Source: Treponema sp. UBA4326 | GTDB taxonomy: Bacteria > Spirochaetota > Spirochaetia > Treponematales > Treponemataceae | Direction of reading: 5' to 3' | Length of the DNA stretch: 12,159 nucleotides | Assembly: GCA_002393835.1 (NCBI GenBank) | Contig: DGTW01000245.1 | Coordinates: forward strand, 1-12,159 | Part shown: one piece after another, positions 6,687 to 12,159 of the stretch | Layout of the letters: the number at the start of each line of letters is the position of its first letter | Position numbering within the stretch: the stretch's first letter is position 1 | Program-made: the position numbers and the translations under genes | Notes under the pieces: generated by a model | Seen by the model: the letters and a program-made list of their open reading frames with translations, nothing else | The model's database searches: none | Told to the model about the DNA's origin: nothing

Positions 6687-7742
6687 ATGCTGCAGAAAGT
6701 CCATGAACTGTCAAAAAATTTTAAGGGTGAAGTTCTGGTTGTTGATGATTCAACAATGATGCTTTCCCTCGCCCGAAGAATTCTTGAATCCAAATTCACA
6801 GTCACGACTGCTTCATCAGGTGAAGAATGCCTTGAATACGTCAAAACACACAAACCGAACTTAATTCTTCTCGACGTTTACATGAAAGGAATTTCCGGGT
6901 TCGATGTCCTTCACCAGCTCAAGGCAAATCCTCAGACAGCATCCATTCCGGTTATTTTTCTTACAAGTGATGACCATAATGAAACAGAAATCCGCGGACT
7001 CCATGACGGTGCAACAGATTTTATTTCCAAGCCATTTATTCCGGGAATCCTGATTCAGCGGGTTCAGAATACGATTGAACTTTCTTTCCTCCAGGAAAAC
7101 CTCCAGCGGGAAGTAGACCGGCAGGCAGGCAAATTCAAGCGCCTTACACAACAGATCATGCTTGCACTGTCAGGAACAGTTGATGCAAAGGATCACTACA
7201 CCCGCGGTCACTCTTTCCGTGTAGCAAAGTATTCAAAGGAAATTGCGCGCCGCCTCGGACGAAATGAACAGGATCAGGATGATATTTACTCCATGGGCCT
7301 CCTGCATGATATCGGAAAAATCGGCGTTGCCGGAAACATTATCCGCAAAGATTCACGCCTCACTGACGAAGAATATGCCGACATTAAAGAACACACGCTC
7401 ACAGGATTCAACATCCTCAAGAACATACCCGAGATTCCGGGACTTGCAATCGGAGCAAGATGGCATCACGAACACTACGATGGAACAGGATATCCGGACG
7501 GACTTAAAGGCAGCCAGATACCTGAAGAAGCCAGAATAATAGCAATTGCAGATGCATATGATGCAATGACTTCAAAACGTGCCTATTCTGCAATCCGCCC
7601 ACAGAAAGAAGTCCGCGCAGAAATCGAGAGGTGCAGGGGAACGCATTTTGATCCGGCAATTACAGATATTTTTCTTCAGATGATAGACGAAGACAAAGAC
7701 TATAAAATGAACGAGGCAGGCTGGAACGAACAGGAAAACTAA
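6687..7742 (+). CDS. Response regulator with HD-GYP phosphodiesterase domain
   Basis: This is a two-component output protein of 351 residues. The N-terminal receiver domain (about 15-130) has the acidic pair D20-D21, the phospho-acceptor D63 (LILLDVYM), T93 and K115, all the residues required for phosphorylation. A helical linker with coiled-coil character (about 133-158) leads to the HD-GYP domain (about 160-330): GHSFRVA, the metal pair H207-D208 in LLHDIGKIG, HHEHYDGTGYPDGL (260-273) with an intact GYP, and IADAYDAMTSKR (287-298). HD-GYP domains hydrolyse cyclic-di-GMP, and all visible metal ligands are present, so activity is expected. ATG 6687 has GGAGAA upstream. The partner kinase is not in the window. 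Its stop overlaps the convergent small gene by 3 bases. Confidence 0.94.
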   Translation: MLQKVHELSKNFKGEVLVVDDSTMMLSLARRILESKFTVTTASSGEECLEYVKTHKPNLILLDVYMKGISGFDVLHQLKANPQTASIPVIFLTSDDHNETEIRGLHDGATDFISKPFIPGILIQRVQNTIELSFLQENLQREVDRQAGKFKRLTQQIMLALSGTVDAKDHYTRGHSFRVAKYSKEIARRLGRNEQDQDDIYSMGLLHDIGKIGVAGNIIRKDSRLTDEEYADIKEHTLTGFNILKNIPEIPGLAIGARWHHEHYDGTGYPDGLKGSQIPEEARIIAIADAYDAMTSKRAYSAIRPQKEVRAEIERCRGTHFDPAITDIFLQMIDEDKDYKMNEAGWNEQEN

Positions 7743-7933
7743 AATATTCCGTCTTCACCAAATTCCCTGCGGATATCATCGTCTTCCATAAGAAGTTCGA
7801 TGTCAGACTTATCATTTCGTCTGGAAGCAGGGCGCTGTTTTTCTTCTTCTCCAGTTTTTCCACTGTCCTGAACACAGACGAAAATAATTACTAAAACCAG
7901 AAAAACAAAAATAAAAACAATGATTGATATCAT
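7739..7933 (-). CDS. Small membrane protein with acidic tail, unknown function
   Basis: This is a 64-residue reading from ATG 7933, with GGGAG 7 bases upstream. Residues 1-23 are one strongly hydrophobic segment (ISIIVFIFVFLVLVIIF) and the rest is a charged cytoplasmic-style tail ending DDIRREFGEDGIF. No family is recognised. The frame is open upstream, and a 135-residue reading from 8146 is possible. However, that extension is the AT-rich remnant of another gene, and TATAGT about 35 bases upstream of this ATG could be its own -10. The stop overlaps that of the convergent HD-GYP gene, an arrangement that fits a resident core gene beside an inserted block. Confidence 0.55.
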   Translation of the reverse strand: MISIIVFIFVFLVLVIIFVCVQDSGKTGEEEKQRPASRRNDKSDIELLMEDDDIRREFGEDGIF

Positions 7934-8339
7934 CCGACAACTCCCGAAACTGAAGACTATATGCTGGTTTTTGCAGAGACAAGCATATTTTTTCCTCTCT
8001 GCATTTTGCATATCAATTATTTCTTCCTGAGAAGTTTCTTCTTCCCAGCCGAAATTATATGTTGCAATGAGTTTTACATAATAAGTGTCATTGTCTTTTC
8101 GCAAGGCAAATCGCTTTGAAAGCACAATATTATCAGAAATATCCATTAAAACAAATTCATTGTTGTCATAGAAAATAATAATCTGAGCTGTGTCTTCACT
8201 CTCATTGTATGCACAATAAGTTCCAGAAAATTCTTTTTTCTCTTGAGTATTTGCAATAGAATTGATAAGAGATTTTTTTTCAACTGATTGATAAAAGAAT
8301 TGCTAAAATCGATAACAAAGTAAAAATAATTTTTTTCAT
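7934..8339 (-). pseudogene. Frame-broken exported or lipoprotein-like gene, last of the zinc-ribbon operon
   Basis: ATG 8339 has a good AAGGG site that overlaps the end of the AIM24 gene, only 10 bases upstream. It begins a clear signal peptide (MKKIIFTLLSILAILLSIS) that stops at TGA 8282-8280. A second frame continues directly from that point with EKKSLINSIANTQEKKEF, FSGTYCAYNES and DISDNIVLSKRFALRKDND, reading on for about 115 codons without a stop. Either one extra T or a lost TG pair beside the A8 tract would explain the break. The second option restores a cysteine right after the signal peptide, which would make it a lipoprotein. The C-terminal end is unclear, because the frame runs straight into the small membrane protein at 7933. 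No family is recognised. A sequencing error at the homopolymer is also possible. Confidence 0.6.
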
Positions 8340-8349
8340 GATTTACCCT

Positions 8350-9321
8350 TTAGAATTGTAAACTACTTGCAAGACTTGAAACGAGTCCTTGTGAAGAATT
8401 TGATTCTGTTTGTTGCGGGCCTTTTGATTTGTCATCATGAACTGTTCCTGTAATTGTTGGTGCCATTAAGATTTTTCCAGTTCCGCGATAGACATTTACA
8501 AATCCTTCTCCGCTTAGACCAGAACCTATCAAAGAATTTGCGGCTTTTTCGACTGTAAAATTGAGTGATGATGACCATGCAATCGCCATATTTCCGTCAA
8601 TTTTTACCACACTATTATCAAGATTGAATTCGATAAGTTCTTCACGAGGAACAGGAGATTCAAGAACACAGTATCCGTTTCCTGAAAGACATAAATTAAA
8701 AAGACCTTCACCACCAAGCAATGCAGAAGAAAAGTTTGTTCTTCGAGAAATTGACTCTTGAATTTGAGCGTCACAGGCAAGAAAAAGTCCGTCATCAAGA
8801 ACTATCCCGCTTCCCCAATCTGCGACATTTTCAACAAGTAAATGCCTGAAAGTAGGTTCAAGCATTACATAACCATTACCAGAATACAAGGGTTTTACAG
8901 CAGATTCTCCAGTAATTGCCCCTTTTACAACTTTTCCAAGAAATGAACCGACAGACTTTACATCAGATTTCATTTGAACATTTCCACTCATCCATTGCAT
9001 TGCACCCGCTTGAATTTTTACAGCATTTCCTTCGAATTTGCAAAGAACCTGTCGCTTTCTAACATTCATTTGCTGCATAAAGTACGCAATAGACAATGTT
9101 AATGGGGAAACACTCAAATCACTCTGATGTTCATACACTGTAAAACAACCACCGTTTTCTTTTTGAAGTATATTTTCGTTATCAAAAAGATTGTTGATTG
9201 TTACAGTTCCATTTAGAACAGGTGCTTGTGAAGATTGAGATTCTGATGAAAGATTTGCCCCGCATGAAGGACAAAATTTTGGATTGTCAGATATTTCTTT
9301 TCCACATTTTGGACAAAACAT
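8350..9321 (-). CDS. Zinc-ribbon plus AIM24-family protein
   Basis: This is a 323-residue protein. Residues 1-23 are a four-cysteine zinc ribbon (C3, C6, C17, C20). A serine/glutamine-rich linker reaches about residue 36. From about 75 to 290 it matches the AIM24/TIGR00266 family (DUF124): GAMQWMSGNVQM (106-117), a GAITGES-like segment, YSGNGYVMLEP (146-156), DDGLFLACDA (176-185), GGEGLFNLCLSGNGYCVLES (203-222, 20 residues) and MAIAWSSSLNFTV (245-257), with repeated beta-rich glycine turns. The role of AIM24 proteins in bacteria is unknown; the yeast namesake is mitochondrial. There is no membrane segment, unlike the other zinc-ribbon proteins of this operon. ATG 9321 has AAGGGGAAG upstream, 9 bases after the preceding stop. 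Confidence 0.85.
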   Translation of the reverse strand: MFCPKCGKEISDNPKFCPSCGANLSSESQSSQAPVLNGTVTINNLFDNENILQKENGGCFTVYEHQSDLSVSPLTLSIAYFMQQMNVRKRQVLCKFEGNAVKIQAGAMQWMSGNVQMKSDVKSVGSFLGKVVKGAITGESAVKPLYSGNGYVMLEPTFRHLLVENVADWGSGIVLDDGLFLACDAQIQESISRRTNFSSALLGGEGLFNLCLSGNGYCVLESPVPREELIEFNLDNSVVKIDGNMAIAWSSSLNFTVEKAANSLIGSGLSGEGFVNVYRGTGKILMAPTITGTVHDDKSKGPQQTESNSSQGLVSSLASSLQF

Positions 9322-9330
9322 AACTTCCCC

Positions 9331-9756
9331 TTAATTTAACTGATACGCTCTTTGTCCCAAATTTAAAATACGCTGCCATTGTTCAAGGCTTATTTCTGAA
9401 TCATCATAACCATCAATTAATTCTTGACTTTCTTTAATTTCTTTCATCATTTTTGTATATTCGGAAAGAAATGTAGCCTGATCAATTTTATTTTCATTGC
9501 TTTTCTTTCGTAATTTTTCCATTCGTACTATTGCGGTTTCCATTTTATCAAGAGCCTTATCCATTGGGTCTGATGAATTTGCTATTATGAGAGCAAAAAT
9601 TAAAATCACACCTGCAACAATAGCGATGATTTTTCTGATTTGTTGAATTAAATTTGCTGGACTAGCACTATTTACAACAACATCGGTTTTTGCACCGCAA
9701 TTTGTACAAAAAACAGCATTATTTTCAAGCTGTGTACCACAATTTTCACAAAACAT
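9331..9756 (-). CDS. Zinc-ribbon membrane protein with helical C-terminal tail
   Basis: This is a 141-residue protein of unknown function. The zinc ribbon (C3, C6, C17, C20 in MFCENCG...FCTNCGAK) is followed by a short linker and one membrane segment at about 43-60 (IIAIVAGVILIFALIIA). An amphipathic, lysine/glutamate-rich helical region (about 65-138) contains no recognised domain and could form a coiled coil. The topology would place the zinc ribbon in the cytoplasm and the helical tail outside, if the positive residues just before the segment follow the positive-inside rule. ATG 9756 has AGGAG 7 bases upstream. The 32 bases covering this site and the first codons are identical to those of the gene at 9772-10329. 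Confidence 0.82.
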   Translation of the reverse strand: MFCENCGTQLENNAVFCTNCGAKTDVVVNSASPANLIQQIRKIIAIVAGVILIFALIIANSSDPMDKALDKMETAIVRMEKLRKKSNENKIDQATFLSEYTKMMKEIKESQELIDGYDDSEISLEQWQRILNLGQRAYQLN

Positions 9757-9767
9757 AATTTTCTCCT
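9736..9767 (-). repeat. 32-base identical start region, copy 1
   Basis: The bases covering the ribosome binding site, ATG and first codons (through the first Cys-x-x-Cys) of the 141-residue gene are identical to 10309-10340. The flanks differ at once on the ribosome-binding-site side. Two further genes in the operon carry diverged versions of the same segment. Confidence 0.85.
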
Positions 9768-9771
9768 TTTT

Positions 9772-10329
9772 TTATTCATACATTGCTGATATAAGTGAAA
9801 TTATCATATATTGACTTTGCGGAATACCGTTCAGTTCAAAAGCATTTAACTCAAATTCACCAGTTTCAGAATACAATAAAAAATGAATCTCCGCATCGAC
9901 AGGTTTATCATCATAAGTTATGCCACCTTTACAATTAACCAGCATATAACCATGAAGAGAGTTGTCCTCCGGAAGCCCTGCCGACCATTTTGGTTTTGAA
10001 AAAAAGTTATCTACTGCTTTTCCAATTGTCATAGACGGATAATTATAAAAATAGGATTCCTTAATTGTTTTTATTGCATTTTTTTCTGATGCCGTACTTT
10101 TTAGACCACTTCTTTCTGCACAAGAAGAACAATTTCTGACGAGAGCAACTGCAACAAATATGATAAAAATTAATGCTCCAATACTTTTGATATTATCAAT
10201 TATTTTTTTTGAAGCAGGCATTTTTGAATTTTTCTGTGGAGTTTCTGTTTCAGTTTTTATCGGCTTACCGCATTTTGTGCAGAACTGAACCTCATCACTT
10301 AATTCCTCACCACAATTTTCACAAAACAT
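9772..10329 (-). CDS. Zinc-ribbon membrane protein with soluble C-terminal domain
   Basis: This is a 185-residue protein. The zinc ribbon (C3, C6, C17, C20) is followed by a polar linker, a membrane segment at about 50-65 (IGALIFIIFVAVALV) and three cysteines in NCSSCAE just beyond it. From about 86 to the end is a compact alpha/beta domain. Its IKTIKESYFYNYPSMTIG opening, FFSKPKW segment and C-terminal NGIPQS turn resemble the C-terminal domain seen in many zinc-ribbon membrane proteins of Firmicutes, from memory of that family; no function is known. Gaps of 17 bases to the upstream gene and 15 to the next mark it as an operon member. ATG 10329 is preceded by AGGAG. Confidence 0.82.
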   Translation of the reverse strand: MFCENCGEELSDEVQFCTKCGKPIKTETETPQKNSKMPASKKIIDNIKSIGALIFIIFVAVALVRNCSSCAERSGLKSTASEKNAIKTIKESYFYNYPSMTIGKAVDNFFSKPKWSAGLPEDNSLHGYMLVNCKGGITYDDKPVDAEIHFLLYSETGEFELNAFELNGIPQSQYMIISLISAMYE

Positions 10330-10340
10330 AATTTTCTCCT
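10309..10340 (-). repeat. 32-base identical start region, copy 2
   Basis: This is the partner of 9736-9767, covering the ribosome binding site, ATG and first codons of the 185-residue gene. Coding constraint on Cys-x-x-Cys alone would not preserve the non-coding part, so recent duplication or gene conversion of the 5' end is likely. Confidence 0.85.
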
Positions 10341-10346
10341 CGTAGC

Positions 10347-10652
10347 TTAGGCATTATTGAGTTCAGTTTCAAAATCCGCCCATTTAATCAATTCATCTTT
10401 TTTGTCGACGGTTAGAGATTTACCGCTTGTTTGAATTGCTTTTTCAAGAACCGGGATAAATTCTTCTGCATTTCCATCCTTTGGGAACCAAACCTTTATT
10501 GATTTTTCAGGAGACTCTGCATCCAATGAAATTACATGGTATTTTCCAGGATCGTTTAGAGAGGCTTTTGATGTACCAAATCCAATTTTTACATATCTCA
10601 GACGAATTGATTTTACATCAGCAATGTTTAACGATTTCATTGTAAATGGCAA
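10347..10652 (-). CDS. 3' part of the split zinc-ribbon gene (PH-like soluble domain)
   Basis: From the first possible start, a TTG at 10652, this frame gives 101 residues, but no ribosome binding site precedes it and the frame is open further upstream to the T7 run. The content (ADVKSIRLRYVKIGFGTSKA, a KYHVISLDAE strand, a final helix EEFIPVLEKAI and a lysine/aspartate-rich end) looks like the back half of a small bacterial PH-like or membrane-anchored beta domain. Joined by a -1 shift at 10670-10676 to the upstream reading it completes a 221-residue protein. It is therefore best read as the end of that gene, not as an independent gene. Confidence 0.65.
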   Translation of the reverse strand: MPFTMKSLNIADVKSIRLRYVKIGFGTSKASLNDPGKYHVISLDAESPEKSIKVWFPKDGNAEEFIPVLEKAIQTSGKSLTVDKKDELIKWADFETELNNA

Positions 10653-11011
10653 ATGAGAATGTGCATTGTAAAAAAAGTTTGGTTAGATTCATCGAATAAA
10701 ATACTTTGTTTGAAAATTTTTTTTATAAAAATTGCAACTAAAAAACCAACGAGAGCCAGAAAAAGACCAAAATTTGTATATTGTGCGATATATATTCCTA
10801 GTACAAACAAAGCGATAGGTGCAAAATAGCAAAATGCATAGTACATACCGTTTCCCGCGCATCTAAATCCTCGAACAAAAACTTCATTTCCTGTGGTGTT
10901 AGAAGTCATAGAAGATGTTGTTTGAAACGCACTACTTCTCACGGCATTTCCACAATTTGGGCAAAAAGCCGTTCCCTCGGTAAGTTTATTTCCACAATTT
11001 TTACAAAACAT
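10637..11011 (-). CDS. 5' part of the split zinc-ribbon gene (zinc ribbon and two membrane segments)
   Basis: The 124-residue zero-frame product has a zinc ribbon (C3, C6, C17, C20), a Thr/Ser-rich linker (26-42) and two hydrophobic segments at about 57-76 and 81-97. It then reads QSILFDESNQTFF and, after the T7 run, an unconvincing tail MHILICHLQ before TGA. A -1 shift at T7 replaces that tail with YNAHSHLPFTMKSLN and leads into the 10347-10652 frame, which makes a sensible domain. The start is ATG 11011, with GAGGAG 6 bases upstream. A longer reading from 11035 would place that site inside the gene. This is the first gene of the operon and is divergent from the XRE regulator. Confidence 0.75.
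   Translation of the reverse strand: MFCKNCGNKLTEGTAFCPNCGNAVRSSAFQTTSSMTSNTTGNEVFVRGFRCAGNGMYYAFCYFAPIALFVLGIYIAQYTNFGLFLALVGFLVAIFIKKIFKQSILFDESNQTFFTMHILICHLQ
10670..10676 (-). other. T7 slip site: homopolymer frameshift or programmed -1 frameshift
   Basis: On the coding strand the codons run ACT TTT TTT ACA, so the run forms a T_TTT_TTT heptamer in the zero-frame phase required for tandem -1 slippage. Moving back one base enters TAC AAT GCA, exactly the frame of the downstream 101-residue reading. A lost T (8 to 7) would give the same joined protein. The sequence alone cannot distinguish the two. Confidence 0.6.
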
Positions 11012-11059
11012 AGTTTTCTCCTCTTTTATAGTCATCCTCTCTAATCAATTTCAGTTTTA

Positions 11060-11082
11060 ATAATATCAATTAAACTGATATT
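11060..11082. promoter_or_regulatory. Operator-like inverted repeats between the XRE gene and the zinc-ribbon operon
   Basis: AATATCA (11062-11068) and TGATATT (11076-11082) form perfect 7-bp arms around 7 bases. A second pair, TCAGTTT (11051-11057) and AAACTGA (11072-11078), interlocks with it. A minus-strand TATTAT -10 candidate (11065-11060) overlaps. The half-site ACTGATA (11074-11080) recurs at 11135-11141, next to the XRE start. This fits a regulator that controls both directions. Confidence 0.5.
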
Positions 11083-11107
11083 TAAATTGTATTATCAAAT
11101 ATATAAG

Positions 11108-11137
11108 ATGTCAAATTTAAATTCATCGTTTTATACT
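11108..11137 (+). promoter_or_regulatory. Candidate promoter of the XRE gene, probably leaderless
   Basis: ATGTCA (11108-11113) and TATACT (11132-11137) are 18 bases apart. The XRE ATG begins 7 bases after the -10, where transcription itself should start, and no ribosome binding site is present. This suggests a leaderless transcript. Confidence 0.45.
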
Positions 11138-11144
11138 GATAAAA

Positions 11145-11444
11145 ATGGCAAATTATCAGCAAGAATTTATATCAAATTTAAAGAAATACCGGAAAGAAAA
11201 GAAACTCACGCAGGCACGACTTTCAGAATTATGTGATGTTACTACAAGCACAATCGGTAATATTGAATGTGGAATTGCAAAACCTTCATTTGACTTGATT
11301 TTAGATATCGCCACAGTTTTAGGCGTTCATCCCGCTCTTCTTTTTTCCAGCAATTCGCTTCAAAGTGATGTTCCCAAAACAACAGAACAATACGAACTTC
11401 TGCTTGAAATGTACAATAAACTTCAAGGATATTTTGGGAAATAG
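11145..11444 (+). CDS. XRE-family (Cro/CI-type HTH) regulator
   Basis: This is a 99-residue protein with one helix-turn-helix domain at about 10-66: LKKYRKEKKLTQARLSELC, TTSTIGNIECGIAKPSFD and LILDIATVLGVHPALLF. This is the HTH_3 pattern of phage-type and island-type repressors. The tail (68-99) is a short helical stretch, probably for dimer contacts, with no peptidase or sensor domain. The ATG has no ribosome binding site. It is transcribed away from the zinc-ribbon operon, with shared operator-like repeats between them, so it is probably the operon's regulator and may repress itself through the ACTGATA half-site at its start. It could equally belong to an unrelated regulator class; the target assignment is inferred. 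Confidence 0.9.
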   Translation: MANYQQEFISNLKKYRKEKKLTQARLSELCDVTTSTIGNIECGIAKPSFDLILDIATVLGVHPALLFSSNSLQSDVPKTTEQYELLLEMYNKLQGYFGK

Positions 11445-11445
11445 G

Positions 11446-11468
11446 AATTATTTGTAATAATTATTTTT
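11446..11468 (+). terminator. Weak AT-only terminator after the XRE gene
   Basis: AATTATT (11446-11452) and AATAATT (11456-11462) pair around TGT and are followed by ATTTTT. The stem has no G-C pair, so termination would be weak. It starts one base after the stop codon. Confidence 0.4.
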
Positions 11469-11543
11469 AGAAACCAAAAAAACGCACCTTAAAAGGAATC
11501 ATACGCATGGGTCTAGAAATTATTCCCCTACGATTTAAAACGC

Positions 11544-11570
11544 AAAAGGCCAGCCACCGGCTGACCTTTT
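11544..11570. terminator. Bidirectional hairpin terminator between XRE and nifJ
   Basis: Arms 11544-11555 and 11559-11570 form a 12-bp stem with a 3-base loop and one mismatch, which becomes G-U on the minus strand. The A4/T4 ends give a short T run in both directions. It can end nifJ transcription (minus) and back up the weak XRE terminator (plus). The stretch 11469-11543 before it holds no gene or recognised site. Confidence 0.7.
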
Positions 11571-11592
11571 GTCGTGTTTGAAATTGATTTGC

Positions 11593-11617
11593 CACGCCTG
11601 CCTTACGGCAGGTCGTG
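11593..11617. repeat. GC-rich REP-like hairpin
   Basis: CCTGCC and GGCAGG pair around TTAC, extended by CACG/CGTG with one bulged T. It stands out from its AT-rich setting and has no T run, so it looks more like a dispersed REP-type palindrome or an mRNA end-stabiliser than a terminator. Confidence 0.5.
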
Positions 11618-11625
11618 TTCATAAT

Positions 11626-11662
11626 GTTTTATGCTGCACTCCTCAGAGTGTCAGCATAAAAC
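11626..11662 (-). other. Long hairpin directly after the nifJ stop codon
   Basis: An 11-bp perfect stem (11626-11636 with 11652-11662) continues as 5 bp (11637-11641 with 11646-11650) across a single bulged T, with a 4-base loop. It abuts the nifJ TAA (11665-11663). No T run follows on the minus strand, so it is probably a 3' stabilising structure or an aid to the terminator further on. Confidence 0.6.
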
Positions 11663-12159
11663 TTATTTGTACAGTTCAACCAGCTTCTGCAAGTGCTCGA
11701 ATCGAGCCTTAGCAGCCTGTTCGTTGCGGTCGAAGAGAACCTTAGCTCGCTCCGGGAACTTGCGTGTAAGTGCACTGTATCGTGTCTCGTTGTTGAGGAA
11801 TGCCTGGTAGCTTCCGTCGCCTTCCTTAGAAGTGAGGGTGAACGGATTCTTGCCCTCTGCTTTGAGGGCCGGGTTGAAGCTGAAGAGGTTCCAGTAACCT
11901 GCTTTTACGGCTGCCTTCATCTCGTCCTGACAGTGGTTCATGCCGCCCTTGACACCGTGGAGCTCACATGGAGCGTATCCGATGATGAGTGACGGACCGT
12001 TGTAAGCTTCTGCTTCCTGGATGACTTTGAGAGCCTGAGCCGGGTTAGCACCGAGAGCAATCTGTCCGACATAGACATAGCCGTAGCTCATAGCGATTTC
12101 AGAGAGGGATTTTTTGCCCATCTCTTTACCAGCTGCTGCGAACTGACAGACTTCACCGA
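11663..12159 (-). CDS. nifJ: Pyruvate:ferredoxin (flavodoxin) oxidoreductase, C-terminal part
   Basis: This enzyme oxidises pyruvate and CoA to acetyl-CoA and CO2 and reduces ferredoxin or flavodoxin, the central step of anaerobic fermentation. Only the last 164 full codons are in the window; the reading is open through the right edge (GEVCQFAAAGKE before the first Met). It contains AMSYGYVYVGQIALGANP, the block GPSLIIGYAPCELHG and the tail with YWNLFSFNPAL and GKNPFTLTSKE, all characteristic of the C-terminal thiamine-binding region of the roughly 1180-residue single-chain enzyme. The APC cysteine corresponds to a cluster ligand in characterised homologues, from memory. Codon use is GC-richer and more biased than in its AT-rich neighbours, fitting a highly expressed core gene. 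Confidence 0.95.
   Translation of the reverse strand, partial: GEVCQFAAAGKEMGKKSLSEIAMSYGYVYVGQIALGANPAQALKVIQEAEAYNGPSLIIGYAPCELHGVKGGMNHCQDEMKAAVKAGYWNLFSFNPALKAEGKNPFTLTSKEGDGSYQAFLNNETRYSALTRKFPERAKVLFDRNEQAAKARFEHLQKLVELYK

Noticed and set aside
8280..8285. prfB-like programmed +1 frameshift at AGT TGA
   Set aside because: The context lacks the CTT slippery codon and an upstream Shine-Dalgarno stimulator at the right distance; an indel next to the A8 tract is simpler.
10347..10652. Independent 101-residue gene starting at TTG 10652
   Set aside because: No ribosome binding site, start inside the upstream reading, and domain sense is restored by joining at the T7 run; kept only as the 3' part of that gene.
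11469..11543. Possible tRNA remnant or attachment site in the gap after the XRE gene
   Set aside because: A few short inverted bits (CCTTAAAAGG, GGGT...CCCC) but no cloverleaf, T-loop sequence or matching direct repeat at the other island edge could be seen.

Overview
The window reads as a chromosomal segment of a host- or rumen-associated Treponema-like spirochaete. The basis is the gene content and style: pyruvate:ferredoxin oxidoreductase, a response regulator with an HD-GYP output, NH3-dependent NAD synthetase, and good AGGAG-type ribosome binding sites at moderate-to-low GC. No rRNA, tRNA, CRISPR array or insertion sequence is visible, so the genus is an inference from protein style alone.

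Left part (1-4424). A minus-strand operon runs rrf2 (Fe-S type regulator), mnmA (tRNA 2-thiouridine synthase), argC (cut by the left edge). It is driven by a TTGACT-17-TAAAGT promoter whose -35 lies inside an imperfect palindrome. Divergent from it are nadE and a fructosamine-kinase-family gene on the plus strand.

Middle part (4426-7742). A minus-strand gene encodes a TetR-type DNA-binding domain fused in frame to a DRE-TIM (HMGL-like) aldolase. It has a second, internal start with its own ribosome binding site. It ends in a strong terminator shared with the convergent kinase gene. Its promoter carries a palindrome over the -10 and, just upstream of the -35, four direct GTRAACA heptamers at a 21-22 bp period. 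Next come an exported histidine phosphatase (minus) and a REC-HD-GYP regulator (plus), with an inverted repeat between their start codons.

Right part (7739-11444). This is an AT-rich, accessory-looking block. A divergent XRE regulator faces a tight minus-strand operon whose first four proteins all start with the same four-cysteine zinc ribbon. The ribbon is then joined to different partners: two membrane segments plus a soluble PH-like domain (split by a U7 slip site), a membrane segment plus a soluble domain, a membrane segment plus a helical tail, and an AIM24 domain. The operon ends in a frame-broken exported or lipoprotein-like gene that runs in frame into a small core membrane-protein gene, probably the island boundary. 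Sampled 60-base lines hold about 30-32% GC here, against about 50% in the neighbouring HD-GYP and nifJ genes.

Right edge (11446-12159). A cluster of hairpins is followed by the 3' end of nifJ on the minus strand. The most distinctive elements are the zinc-ribbon operon with its regulator, the TetR-aldolase fusion with its repeat-rich promoter, and the U7 frameshift site.
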